Shown: positions 1-8,140, counted from the stretch's first letter. The stretch: DNA of 64,000 nucleotides from Streptomyces dysideae (GCF_001514305.1 NZ_KQ949092.1:62001-126000); one strand, 5' to 3'. A program made the numbers and translations. Notes: a model not told the origin generated them from the letters alone.

Positions 1-230
1 CCGGCCTGCAGGAGGAGCAGGCGGGCCAGGTCACGTGCCTCGTCGACGGTGAGCGCCGCCCACACTCCCGGCTCGCCCCCCTGGTCCCGGCCAACGTCCA
101 GGGTGACCCGACTGATGGGCCGGTCCACGGCTGCGAGCCGTAGGCATCGCACGGCGATCCTGCGCCCGCAGGTCGTCACGACAAAGCCGTCCTCGCCCGT
201 AGGGAGTCGGTCAGGTCCTGTCGTCGTCAT
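1..230 (-). CDS. Hypothetical protein, C-terminus beyond the window edge
   Basis: An open frame runs leftward from an ATG at 228-230 to the edge without a stop (76 codons seen). A ribosome site GGAGGAG lies 8 nt before the ATG. The visible end, with the motif LTVDEARDLARLLLL, resembles short Streptomyces proteins of unknown function that pair a beta-rich core with a 'DEAR.LA..L' helix; this is a resemblance only. The function is not recognised. Confidence 0.5.
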   Translation of the reverse strand, partial: MTTTGPDRLPTGEDGFVVTTCGRRIAVRCLRLAAVDRPISRVTLDVGRDQGGEPGVWAALTVDEARDLARLLLLQA

Positions 231-291
231 CGTTCTCACGCTCCTCCGCCGGGTCGGTGACGGTCTCAGGCGGGCGTCTTCCGGGACTCGA

Positions 292-307
292 ATACCCGCC
301 GGGGTAT
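292..307. promoter_or_regulatory. CsoR/CstR-type operator, copy 1
   Basis: The 16-bp inverted repeat ATACCCGCCGGGGTAT matches the shape of CsoR-family operators (an AT-ACCC half, GC-rich centre, GGGT-AT half). The same pattern recurs at 2314-2329, 3761-3776 and 3817-3832, each next to a sulfur-related gene. It lies just before the peroxiredoxin remnant. The regulator itself is not in the window. Confidence 0.6.
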
Positions 308-358
308 AAGTGGAAGCGTCGCGCAAGGCCGCATTGTTCCCGTGCTCGCGTGCCGCAG

Positions 359-772
359 GCGGAATCCACCCACGGGCCCGTCCGGCTCGCCGACCACGCC
401 GGCCGGTGGCTGGTGCTCTTCAGCCACCTGGCGGACTTCACCCCGGTGTGCACCACGGAGTTCGTCGCCTTCACCGAACCCGCCGACGAGTTCGCGGCCC
501 GCAACACGGCCCTGCTCGGCAACTCCGTGGACTCCGTGCACAGCCACCTCGCCTGGACCCGCGCGATCGAGGAGAAGCTGGGCGTGCGCGTTCCGCTCCC
601 GATCACCGCCGACCTGGACACCCGCGTCTTGCGCGCCTACGGCGTGCTCCACCCGAACACCTCGAACACCGCCGCCGTACGCGCCGTGTTCGTCATCGAC
701 CCGGAGCAGACCGTCCGGGCGGTGCTAGTACTACCCGGCCGTAACTCGGCCTCGCTCAGCGGCGGGGTGTGA
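359..772 (+). pseudogene. Peroxiredoxin (AhpC/TSA, 1-Cys Prx6-like) remnant
   Basis: The peptide contains the peroxiredoxin core: WLVLFSH, DFTPVCTTEFVAF with the peroxidatic cysteine, NSVDSVHSHLAW and FVIDPEQTVRAVL. Members of this family usually run to about 200-220 residues. Here the N-terminal strand before AESTHGP is replaced by unrelated sequence, and the expected YYP after VRAVL is reached only by a frame change near 725 (the bases TACTACCCG sit one frame off). Everything beyond, about 60 residues including the dimer region, is missing and the frame ends at 772. The operator at 292-307 suggests it once belonged to the neighbouring sulfide regulon, where peroxiredoxins can act on persulfides or peroxides. 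Confidence 0.75.
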
Positions 773-884
773 CCCCGCTGCCGTTCGGTGAGGCACTGGC
801 GCATGCCGCTGGGGCCTTGGAGCTTGTGCTGCGGAGCTGTCTACGTGTCGTGCGGTGAGGGGCCGCCGCCCGGGGCGCGGTGGA

Positions 885-2270
885 TCAGACGTCGGCCGGT
901 GCGGGCTGGGCGAGCCAGGCGCCGTAGCCGCCGAGCAGGTCGGAGACGTCGGTGCGGCCTTTGTGCCGCAGCAGGCTGGCGGCGATGGAGGAGCGGTGGC
1001 CGCCCGCGCAGTGCACGACGAGGGGCCGGTCGGCCGGGATCTCGTCGATGCGGCGGGCCAGTTCGGCCAGCGGGACGTGCAGGGAGCCCTCGATGAATCC
1101 CTCTTCGCGCTCGGCGGTGTTGCGCGCGTCCAGGACGAGCGGGGGTTCGTCGCCGTCGAGCAGCCGGCGCAGTTCCTCGGCGGTCAGCCGGCCGGCCTGC
1201 CGCATCTCGTCGGCCAGGGTGACGAACGCGCCCTCGGGTTCGCGCAGGTACCCGCCGACCTTGTCGAAGCCGATCCGCGCGAGCCGGGTGACGATCTCCT
1301 CCTCGCGGTCCTGGGGCGCGACCACGACGACTTCCTGCTCGGGGGAGACGACCATGCCGGCCTGTTCGGCGAAGCGTCCGTCGGCGGGGACGTTGACCGA
1401 GCCGCGCAGGTGGCCGGCCGCGAAGTCCTGCGGGGAGCGGGCGTCGACGACGACCGCACCGGCCGCGCGGTGCGCCAGGAACTCCTCGGTGGACAGCGGT
1501 CGCGGCGCGGCGGCCGCGTCGAACAGGCCGTGCTCCTTGCGGTTGAGGATGGCGTCGTAGACGAAGTAGGCGGGCGCGGACGGCTGTCCCGCGGTGACCA
1601 GCTCGACGAACCTCTCCTCGGCCATGGGCCGACAGGCGTAGTTGGTGGCGCGTTGCTCGCCGATGGTGGACTGGCGCTGGGTGGAGAGGTTCTTGCCGCA
1701 GGCGGATCCGGCGCCGTGCGCGGGGAAGACGCGGACCGCGTCGGGCAGGGCCATGAGCTTGTTCTGGACGCTGTCGTAGAGCATGCGGCCGAGTTCGTCG
1801 GCGGTGGCGCCGAGCGAGGCGAGGAGGTCGGGGCGGCCCACGTCGCCGATGAACAGCGCGTCGCCCGTGAGGACGCCGTAGGGGACGGTGTCGTCGGCGT
1901 GCTCGTGGACCAGGATGCTGATCGACTCCGGGGTGTGGCCCGGGGTTTCGAGGACGTGCAGCTGGACGTCGCCGAGGCTGATGCGTTCGCCGTCGGTCAG
2001 CTTGCGGATGGGGTACTCGGCCTCGGCGCGCCGGCCGTAGCCGATCCAGGCGCCGGTGCGGTCGGCCAGCTCCAGATGGCCGGCGAGGAAGTCGGCGTGG
2101 AAGTGGGTGTTGAGGACGGCCTCGATGGTGAAACCGTGCGTCTCGGCGTCGGTGAGGTATTCGGAGACGTCACGGCGCGGGTCGACGACCACGGCCCTGC
2201 CGGTGGTCTCGTCGGCGATCAGGTACGACGCCTGGGAGAGGCAGTCGAGGTAGTACTGGGCGAAGAACAT
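885..2270 (-). CDS. Persulfide dioxygenase-rhodanese fusion, CstB-like
   Basis: 461 residues. Residues 1-240 form a metallo-beta-lactamase domain of the glyoxalase II/ETHE1 type, with H56-F-H58-A-D60 and a later ETPGHTPES loop for the non-haem iron. Two rhodanese domains follow. The middle one lacks the catalytic cysteine (the loop reads VVVVAPQDREE), while the last one has VVHCAGGHRS with C421. This dioxygenase / dead rhodanese / active rhodanese order is that of staphylococcal CstB, which turns low-molecular-weight persulfides into thiosulfate. The ATG follows GGAGGT by 9 nt. A CsoR/CstR-type operator at 2314-2329 lies 44 bp upstream and the sulfide:quinone reductase gene is next door on the same strand, so sulfide or persulfide control is likely. 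Confidence 0.88.
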   Translation of the reverse strand: MFFAQYYLDCLSQASYLIADETTGRAVVVDPRRDVSEYLTDAETHGFTIEAVLNTHFHADFLAGHLELADRTGAWIGYGRRAEAEYPIRKLTDGERISLGDVQLHVLETPGHTPESISILVHEHADDTVPYGVLTGDALFIGDVGRPDLLASLGATADELGRMLYDSVQNKLMALPDAVRVFPAHGAGSACGKNLSTQRQSTIGEQRATNYACRPMAEERFVELVTAGQPSAPAYFVYDAILNRKEHGLFDAAAAPRPLSTEEFLAHRAAGAVVVDARSPQDFAAGHLRGSVNVPADGRFAEQAGMVVSPEQEVVVVAPQDREEEIVTRLARIGFDKVGGYLREPEGAFVTLADEMRQAGRLTAEELRRLLDGDEPPLVLDARNTAEREEGFIEGSLHVPLAELARRIDEIPADRPLVVHCAGGHRSSIAASLLRHKGRTDVSDLLGGYGAWLAQPAPADV

Positions 2271-2313
2271 CTTCGGACGACCTCCGTGTCGGAAGTGAAT
2301 GGGGTTCCGTCTG

Positions 2314-2329
2314 ATACCCGAGGGGGTAT
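2314..2329. promoter_or_regulatory. CsoR/CstR-type operator, copy 2
   Basis: ATACCCGAGGGGGTAT, a near-perfect inverted repeat in the promoter of the CstB-like gene, between it and the sulfide:quinone reductase stop codon. Its presence here argues that the two genes are transcribed separately. Confidence 0.65.
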
Positions 2330-2405
2330 ATGAAAGGGCCTGGTCCGCCCCGGTTCGGGGCGTGGGGATGGCGGGCCCGGGTCGGGGGACGCCCGGGCCG
2401 ACCGG

Positions 2406-3635
2406 TCAGAGACGGCCGGTGAGCATGCCGTGCCAGTACACCGGCGGCAGCGCGTACCGCTTGAACACCCACATGTCCCGCCGCTCCTTGAACGTGTCGA
2501 TCAGCGGGAAGGTGGGCGTGGGACGCAGGTCGTAGTCGAACTCGGCGAGCAGCATCCGGTCCCGGGCGGTCACCAGTGGGCAGGACGTGTAGCCGTCGTA
2601 GCGGTGCGACGGGGACCGGCCGTCCATCACGTCGAGCAGGTTGCCGGCCGCCACCGGTGCCTGCTTGCGCACGGCCGCGCCGGTCTTCGAGGTGGGCAGG
2701 TTCGCCACGTCGCCGACCGCGAAGACGTTGTCGTGGTGCGGGTGTTGGAGGGTGTGCCGGTCGGCGGCGATGAAGCCCTGGGGGCTCGCGGGGTCGGCGA
2801 GCGGGCTCGCCTTGACCCAGTCGGGTGCGCTCTGCGGCGGAACGGCGTGCAGCAGGTCGTAGGAGACGGTCTCCTTCGTGCCGTTCGTGTGGTCCGCGAT
2901 CGTCAGCTCGCGGCGGTCGCCGTCGACGGAGGTCATCTCCGAGCGCAGGCGCACCTCGATGCCGTAGCGGGTGGCCACCTTCTCCAGGACCTGCGACCAG
3001 GCGGGCACCTTGAACAGGGCCGGATCGGGGATGACGAGGATGACACGGATCCGGTCGAGGACCTTCTGTCTGCGCCAGTGGTCGGCGGCCAGGTAGGCGA
3101 TCTTCTGTGGGGCGCCGCCGCACTTGAGCGGGCCGGCCGGGTGGGTGAAGACGGCGGTGCCGGAGCGCATCGCCCTGATCAGCTCCCAGGTGCGCGGGGC
3201 GTACTCGGGTGCGTAGTTGCTGCTCACCCGGTCGTGGCCGACGGCTTCGGCCAGGCCCGGCACGCCACCCCAGTCGAGTTGCAGTCCCGGTGCCATGACC
3301 AGATGGTCGTACGTGATCTCGTCGCCGCCGGAGAGCGTCACCGTACGGGCGCCGGCGTCGACGGCCAGAGCGCGCCGCCGGATCCAGCGCACGCCGTCGG
3401 GTATCACGGATCCCTCGGGGCGACGGGAACTGCGCAGGGGTGCCTGGCCGCCGCCGACCAGGGTCCACAAGGGCTGGTACCAGTGGGTGTCGGACGGTTC
3501 GATCAAGGTGATGTCGGTGACGCCGGCGCGGCGCAGGCGGGCGGCGACGCTGATTCCGGCGCTGCCGCCGCCGACGACGGCGACGCGGTGGCGGCCGGAG
3601 ATCGGAGCGTCGGAGGGTGAAGGGGTGGCGGCCAA
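2406..3635 (-). CDS. Sulfide:quinone reductase, FAD-dependent
   Basis: 409 residues starting at TTG with AAGGAG 8 nt upstream. The N-terminal Rossmann motif VAVVGGGSAGISV binds FAD, and a second dinucleotide motif NVFAVGDVANLP lies near residue 303. Two cysteines sit where sulfide:quinone reductases carry their redox pair: C172 in LKCGGAPQK and C352 in YTSCPLVT. The C-terminal amphipathic stretch ending ALPPVYWHGMLTGRL fits membrane-surface binding for quinone access. It oxidises sulfide to sulfane sulfur, giving the substrate for the CstB-like enzyme downstream. Two operators (3761-3776 and 3814-3835) lie 125-200 bp upstream. Confidence 0.87.
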   Translation of the reverse strand: MAATPSPSDAPISGRHRVAVVGGGSAGISVAARLRRAGVTDITLIEPSDTHWYQPLWTLVGGGQAPLRSSRRPEGSVIPDGVRWIRRRALAVDAGARTVTLSGGDEITYDHLVMAPGLQLDWGGVPGLAEAVGHDRVSSNYAPEYAPRTWELIRAMRSGTAVFTHPAGPLKCGGAPQKIAYLAADHWRRQKVLDRIRVILVIPDPALFKVPAWSQVLEKVATRYGIEVRLRSEMTSVDGDRRELTIADHTNGTKETVSYDLLHAVPPQSAPDWVKASPLADPASPQGFIAADRHTLQHPHHDNVFAVGDVANLPTSKTGAAVRKQAPVAAGNLLDVMDGRSPSHRYDGYTSCPLVTARDRMLLAEFDYDLRPTPTFPLIDTFKERRDMWVFKRYALPPVYWHGMLTGRL

Positions 3636-3760
3636 GGCGGAGCTCCTTCCTGAAGGGCCGGTGTGCGGGTACCGGACGGGGGTCAGGCCGTGTGCTCGTC
3701 GGTGTCGAGGGAGTTCATCTGCTCCTGTGTCACTTCGCGAGCACTTCGTTGCCCCCTCAA

Positions 3761-3776
3761 ATACCCCGGGGGGTTT
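3761..3776. promoter_or_regulatory. CsoR/CstR-type operator, copy 3
   Basis: ATACCCCGGGGGGTTT, the same 16-bp pattern with one deviating outer base, upstream of the sulfide:quinone reductase. It is 56 bp from copy 4, so the promoter carries a tandem operator pair. Confidence 0.5.
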
Positions 3777-3813
3777 CCTGCTGGCGAGAGTACGGCGGCT
3801 CCGAGAGGTGCGT

Positions 3814-3835
3814 CAAATACCCCAGGGGGTATTTG
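3814..3835. promoter_or_regulatory. CsoR/CstR-type operator, copy 4 (perfect)
   Basis: The best copy: ten-base arms CAAATACCCC and GGGGTATTTG around a central AG, perfectly symmetric. It is the distal member of the tandem pair ahead of the sulfide:quinone reductase. Confidence 0.65.
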
Positions 3836-3929
3836 CCCGCGAGGCAACGTCCGGCGCCGCCCCGGCTCCGCGGAGTGTTCCCGAGCACCGTGTGCCGGCC
3901 CTCGACAGGCGGAGGGTGATCCGCGTTCC

Positions 3930-4636
3930 GCCACCTGGTCCCGAGTCCGCCGGTCACGCGGGCGCGGGTGCCGCGCCACAGCCGGTCGAAGACATGGGTG
4001 AGCCCATCGGCGGGGATACCCGGACCGGTGTCGGCCCCCCCTCGACGAGTGCCTCGCCGGTGGTGGCGGAAGCGGTCACGGTGACGGTGTCGCCGGGGCG
4101 GCAGTGGCGTGCGGTGTTGCTGAGGAGGTTGCCCAGCGCATGGTGCAGGCGGTCGGCGTCGGCGTACACCGCCAGGGGAGCGGAGCCCGTGCGCGTGCGT
4201 ACGGTCAGACCGGCGGTGCGCAGTTCGGCCTCGCCGTCGGCCACGGCGGCACGGACCAGGGCGGTCAGTTCCACCTCGGCAGGGTGGAGGGACAGCCGGG
4301 CCGATTCGGCGTCCGCCAGACGCCGAGGTCGCCGCCGACGCGGCCCAGCCGCAGGGTCTGGTCGTGGAGGGCGGCCAGCCGGTCCGGGGCGGGGTCGGCG
4401 TAGCCGTCGCGCAGCTCCTCGAGCACGGCCTGCAACGCCGCGAGCGGAGTGCGCAGTTCGTGGGCGATGTCGGCGGCGAGCCGGTGGCGCGCCTGCTCGG
4501 TGTGGGTGACGTCGTCGGCCATGGCGTCGAAGGCGCGGGCGAGGTCGCCCAGTTCGCCCGGGGCGTCGATCCGGGCGCGGGCGCCGCGGTCTCCGGCGGC
4601 GAGCGCGCGGGCGGTGGCCGCGACCCGGACCACGGT
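3930..4636 (-). pseudogene. Two-component sensor histidine kinase, truncated and frameshifted
   Basis: Reading leftward from about 4636, a HAMP segment (AGDRGARARIDAPGELGDLA) leads into the phospho-acceptor box DIAHELRTPLAALQ. The frame then shifts near 4320, since LADAESARL follows one frame off, and continues into the ATPase N-box HHALGNLLSNTARHC. It shifts again near 4045 in a G run, after which DTGPGIPADG and FDRLWRG (G1 region) are in another frame and decay into non-homologous sequence. The sensor and membrane part is missing: sequence abruptly changes at about 4636 to a DUF2202 fragment on the other strand. Not functional. Confidence 0.82.
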
Positions 4637-4909
4637 TACGACGTCACCGACCCGACCGCCGGGCAGTCGGCAGGGGAGTTCGCCGACACGGCCGTCCAAG
4701 CCATCTACGACCGGATGCTGAGGCAGGGAGAGGACAGCCTGGACGCGGCTCTGAAGGCGGGGTGCACGGTCGAGACCGACGGCATCACCGCGCTGACCAA
4801 GGCGATGTCCGGACTCACGGCCTCGGACGCCCGCCAGGTGTACACCCACCTGCTCGCCGCCTCGGAGAGGCATCTGGCGGCGTTCGAGCGCGGGTCCGTC
4901 CGTCCATAG
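4636..4909 (+). pseudogene. DUF2202 domain protein, C-terminal fragment
   Basis: About 90 residues from GQSAGEFADTAVQAIYD to HLAAFERGS match the second half of DUF2202 ferritin-like proteins, including QAIYDRMLRQGEDSLDAAL and YTHLLAASERHL. No start or N-terminal half is present: upstream sequence is the histidine kinase remnant read from the opposite strand, so the join at about 4636 is a rearrangement scar. The frame ends with a stop at 4907-4909. Confidence 0.7.
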
Positions 4910-4921
4910 GGAAACGGTGAC

Positions 4922-5077
4922 CGACCCCGACCGGCGACCCCGACCGGCGACCCCGACCGGCGACCCCGACCGGCGGCCCCGACCGGCGACCCCGACCGGC
5001 GGCCCCGACCGGCGACCCCGACCGGCGACGCCGCCCGGCGACCCCGACCGGCGACGCCGCCCGGCGACCCCGACCGG
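4922..5077. repeat. Tandem array, 12 units of 13 bp
   Basis: Twelve direct copies of CGACCCCGACCGG with a few variants (CGGCCCCGACCGG twice, CGACGCCGCCCGG twice, the latter alternating with the main unit). It begins 12 bp after the DUF2202 stop and ends 19 bp before the stop of the DUF4235 gene. The higher-order alternation suggests expansion by slippage or unequal exchange. No spacers, so not CRISPR. Confidence 0.95.
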
Positions 5078-5096
5078 GGCCGGAAGCAGGCGCGCC

Positions 5097-5408
5097 TCAG
5101 TCCCGGCCCCCCTTGTCACTCACCGGCCACACACCGGTCGACCGCTCGACGGCCTTCGCGCCCGTGCGGTCCGCCACGCTGCGGGCCACCGCGAAGAGGG
5201 CGCCCTGGACCGCGGCCGCCAGCAGGATCTCTCCCCACCCGCGGTCGCGGTCCAGCGCGTCGGGTGCGTCCTCCTCGTGCCGGATCGCCATCCAGGCCTT
5301 GCGGAAGGCGAGTCCCGCCAGCGCCCCGCTCGCCCAGCCCAGCGCGAACCCGAGGGGCTTGTAGGCGAGCGGGAGCTTCAGCTTCGTCTTCTTCTTGTTC
5401 CTGGCCAC
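5097..5408 (-). CDS. DUF4235 membrane protein
   Basis: 103 residues, GTG start with GGAGG 7 nt upstream. The lysine-rich N-terminus KKKTKLKLPLAYKPLG leads into two small-residue hydrophobic helices (GFALGWASGALAGLAF and EILLAAAVQGALFAVA), with the family signature EEDAPDALDRDRGWGEILLAA between them. DUF4235 proteins are small actinobacterial membrane proteins of unknown role, often near stress genes. Transcription runs away from the glutathionyl-hydroquinone reductase stop at 5429 on the same strand, 20 bp upstream, so the two probably form an operon. Confidence 0.85.
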   Translation of the reverse strand: MARNKKKTKLKLPLAYKPLGFALGWASGALAGLAFRKAWMAIRHEEDAPDALDRDRGWGEILLAAAVQGALFAVARSVADRTGAKAVERSTGVWPVSDKGGRD

Positions 5409-5428
5409 GTGGGTGCCTCCTTCGTCGG

Positions 5429-6442
5429 TCAGGGCCGCCCGCGCGCCGGCACCTCCTCGGCCGCGGGCACCGGCCCGGGCGGTGTCCCGTCCCCGAACGG
5501 CCTGCCGCCGAGCTCCTCCCGGTGGTGCGGCGTCAGCCAGCCGGACAGATCCGGCCCGTGGGGCACGATGCCGGTCGGGTTGATACCGCTGTGCACCTGG
5601 TAGTAGTGCCGTTTGATGTGGTCGAAGTCGACAGTGTCACCGAAACCGGGCGTCTGGTAGAGGTCGCGGACGTACGCCCACAGCACCTGTTGCTCCGTCA
5701 ACTTCCAGCGGTTGCACTTGAAGTGGCCGTGGTACACGGCGTCGAAGCGCACCAGCGTGGTGAACAGCCGGATGTCCGCCTCGGTGATCGTGTCGCCGAC
5801 CAGATACCGTTGCCCGGACAGCCGCACCGCCAGCAGCTCCAGCCGCCGGAACACGGCCGCGCAGGCGCCCTCGTACTCCTCCTGGTCCGTGGCGAACCCG
5901 GCCCGGTACACACCGTTGTTGACGTCCTCGTACACGTCCGCCATCACCGTGTCGATCTCGTCGCGCAGCGCCTCCGGGTACAGATCCGGCGCCCCCTCCC
6001 GGTGCAGGCCGGACCACTCGGTGGCCAGGTCGAGGGTGATCTGCTGATAGTCGTTGGTGACCAGCTTGCCGCTGGGTACGTCCACGATCGCGGGGACGCT
6101 CACACCGCCGGGGTAACCGGTCTCCCGCCGGTCGTAGGCCTCGCTGAGGTAGCGGATGCCGAGCACCGGGTCCCGGCCGTCGGGGTCCAGGGTGAAGCGC
6201 CAGCTGCGGTCGTCCTGGATCGGATCGGCCACGGCCAGCGACAGGGCGTCCTCCAGACCGAGCAGCCGCCGGGAGACCAGCGCACGGCTCGCCCACGGGC
6301 AGGCGCGGCTCACCACCAGCCGGTAGCGGCCGCTCGCCACCGGCCGGCCGTCCCGGCCGTCCGCGGTGATCCGGTCGGCGAAGTGCGCCTTGGACCGCTT
6401 GAACGCCTTCCGGCCGTACGACTCGTTGCCCCCGACGCTCAT
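5429..6442 (-). CDS. Glutathionyl-hydroquinone reductase-like (xi-class GST)
   Basis: 337 residues from ATG at 6440-6442, chosen because GGGAGGAG lies 6 nt before it (an in-frame start at 6463 lacks this). The thioredoxin-fold N-terminus carries the xi-class cysteine motif ACPWASR; the C-terminal all-helical domain holds YLVGDTITEADIRLF and the family tyrosines in DHIKRHYYQVHSGINPTGIVP. Xi-class enzymes reduce glutathionyl- (in actinomycetes possibly mycothiolyl-) hydroquinones. Cytosolic. Length and motifs are complete. Confidence 0.88.
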   Translation of the reverse strand: MSVGGNESYGRKAFKRSKAHFADRITADGRDGRPVASGRYRLVVSRACPWASRALVSRRLLGLEDALSLAVADPIQDDRSWRFTLDPDGRDPVLGIRYLSEAYDRRETGYPGGVSVPAIVDVPSGKLVTNDYQQITLDLATEWSGLHREGAPDLYPEALRDEIDTVMADVYEDVNNGVYRAGFATDQEEYEGACAAVFRRLELLAVRLSGQRYLVGDTITEADIRLFTTLVRFDAVYHGHFKCNRWKLTEQQVLWAYVRDLYQTPGFGDTVDFDHIKRHYYQVHSGINPTGIVPHGPDLSGWLTPHHREELGGRPFGDGTPPGPVPAAEEVPARGRP

Positions 6443-6560
6443 GACCGCTCCTCCCTGAGTCACAGCTGTGCCGCACCGGCTGTACTGGCTGTTCTACCGG
6501 GTTCCCCGATTTCCGCCGACCGCACGGTGTGAGCCGCGCCGACCGGGGCAGTCGGCGTAG

Positions 6561-7416
6561 ATGAGCAGGCGATCCTCCAGGCGGAAGGCCGACCGCAGGA
6601 CGCGGGTCACCGTCCTGGTGGCGCTCGTGGCGAACCTGTTGATCGCGGTCGCCGAGGCGGTCGGCGGCCTCGTCGCGCGGTCGCTGCTCGCCGCCGTCGG
6701 GATCTTCGTGATGGGCGGCTGCTTCTCGTTCTTCCAGGGCTTCGAGGCGCCGCGCAACGGCGCGGAGGAGGACTTGGACGGCTATGTGGCGGGCATGATC
6801 GTGCTCGGCGTCGCCCTCGTCGCGGAGGGGGCCTCACTACTGCGGGCGCTGCACCAGATGCGCAATCAGGGCGGCGCCGCGGCGGGACCGCGTGATCCCG
6901 CGCTGCGTACCGTCGTCGCCGAGGACAGCATCGCGGTGCTCGGCTGACCCTGGCGCTCGCCGGGATGGGGGCTGCACATGGGTACCGGGCAGGTCGGGAG
7001 GGAGGCGGCCGCCTCGCTCGCGATCGGTGCGCTGCTCGGGTACGTCGCCTACCGGCTGGGCCGTGAGGCACGCGACCGGCTGATCGGGGAGGCCACCGAC
7101 CCGGAGGTCAGCGGCCGGATCCGGGCGCTGCTCGAGGCGCAGCCGGAGATCGACAGCGTGGAGGCGCCACGCGGCGGTAGCCGCATATTGAATGCACCAC
7201 CATGAAGACGGGGCTGGAGACGACACTGGTGGCGGCCCGCGTCGACCCGGTGCCCGGTCTGACAGCGAACGCGTCGAGGAGGTCGCCGACCGGATCAAGC
7301 GGTCCATCGACGGCGCGATCCCGGAGGCCGACCCGGTCTTCCTTGACATCACCGACCGGCCGGCGCCCGCGGCACGGGAAAGCCCCGCCGCGACGGGGGA
7401 GCGCGGCGGGGCCTGA
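6561..7416 (+). pseudogene. Cation diffusion facilitator transporter, decayed
   Basis: Pieces of a CDF family metal exporter can be followed through three frames. The N-terminal helix VLVALVANLLIAVAEAVGG joins directly to SLLAAVGIFVMGGCFSFFQG, so about 70 residues with the metal-binding helix are deleted. A one-base loss makes a stop at 6945-6947 after EDSIAVLG. The frame resumes as AASLAIGALLGYVAYRLG and ALLEAQPEIDSVEA, where a short palindromic repeat (7167-7192) is inserted. The end of the cytoplasmic domain (RIKRSIDGAIPEADPVFLDI) lies in yet another frame. Not functional. Confidence 0.85.
7167..7192 (-). repeat. Short dispersed repeat, copy A, inside the CDF pseudogene
   Basis: Read on the minus strand, TTCAATATGCGGCTACCGCC then GCGTGG. 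The same core occurs at 11516-11560, 22145-22190 and 56150-56180. Here it sits between the codons for SVEA and MKTGL of the CDF gene, where intact homologues have only a few bases, so the core appears to have inserted. Confidence 0.7.
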
Positions 7417-7498
7417 CGCACGGGTGCCCGGCGAACAGGGGTTCATGCGTCCCGGAACCAAGAACTTTCCCGGGCCCGTGACAACCCCTGCCCACCCG

Positions 7499-7990
7499 TC
7501 ACTCGCTGTCGGTCGGCTCCAGCACGAAGACCGGGATCACGCGGTCCGTCTTCTCCTGGTACTCCGTGTACGGCGGGTACGCGGCGACGGCGCGTTCCCA
7601 CCACTCGGCCTTCTCCGCGCCGGTGACCTCACGGGCCTTCATGTCCCGCTTCACCGGCCCGTCCTGGAGCTCCACCCGGGGATCGGACTTGACGTTGTGG
7701 TACCAGACCGGGTGCTGGGGCGCCCCGCCCAGGGAGGCGACCGCCGCGTACCGTCCCTCGTGCTCGACACGCATCAGCGGCGTCTTGCGGATCTTGCCGC
7801 TCTTGGCGCCCCGGGTGGTCAGCAGGATGACGGGCATACCCGTGTCCATCAGGGTCGTGCCCTGCGTTCCGCCGGAGCTCTCGTACAACTCCACCTGCTC
7901 ACGTACCCACTGGGTGGGGCTGGGTTCGTACTCGCCCTCGAGAGGCATGGCATCGGTCCCATCGTCGTGTACGGGTGCTGACTGCTCCAT
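7499..7990 (-). CDS. Nitroreductase/deazaflavin (F420)-dependent oxidoreductase, Ddn family
   Basis: 163 residues (149 if the internal ATG at 7946-7948, MPLEGEYEP, is used; neither has a strong ribosome site and the family usually begins near the latter). The split-barrel fold signature is clear: GMPVILLTTRGAKSGKIRKT, RYAAVASLGGAPQHPVWYHN and VELQDGPVKRDMKAREV. Ddn-type enzymes use reduced coenzyme F420 to reduce quinones and nitroaromatics, mostly at the membrane surface. It stands alone. Confidence 0.85.
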   Translation of the reverse strand: MEQSAPVHDDGTDAMPLEGEYEPSPTQWVREQVELYESSGGTQGTTLMDTGMPVILLTTRGAKSGKIRKTPLMRVEHEGRYAAVASLGGAPQHPVWYHNVKSDPRVELQDGPVKRDMKAREVTGAEKAEWWERAVAAYPPYTEYQEKTDRVIPVFVLEPTDSE

Positions 7991-8140
7991 CCTTCAACAC
8001 CGGTCCGTTCAGGATTCATCCACCCCCCTCGCATCTCCGCCGCCCCCTCACGCTTACCCGACGGGTAATCGACCTCACCCGGCCGGTCGGGCAGAGTCGG
8101 CGTCGTACGACAGCCGCCGGTGCCGACGGAGAGGACCGCC

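Noticed and set aside
773..884. Transposase remnant between the peroxiredoxin fragment and the CstB-like gene
   Set aside because: The sequence is not homologous to its flanks, but no transposase motif or inverted ends could be recognised.
3686..3733. Tiny frame (16 codons, GTG at 3733, ending DTDEHTA) between the operators and the sulfide:quinone reductase
   Set aside because: Too short to judge, no clear ribosome site; it could be a leader peptide but nothing supports translation.
4922..5077. Possible CRISPR array
   Set aside because: Units are directly adjacent with no spacers and only 13 bp long.
4917..5603. Long frame across the 13-bp array with DPDRRPRPATPTG repeats
   Set aside because: It is only the translation of the tandem repeat, running antisense into the DUF4235 gene.
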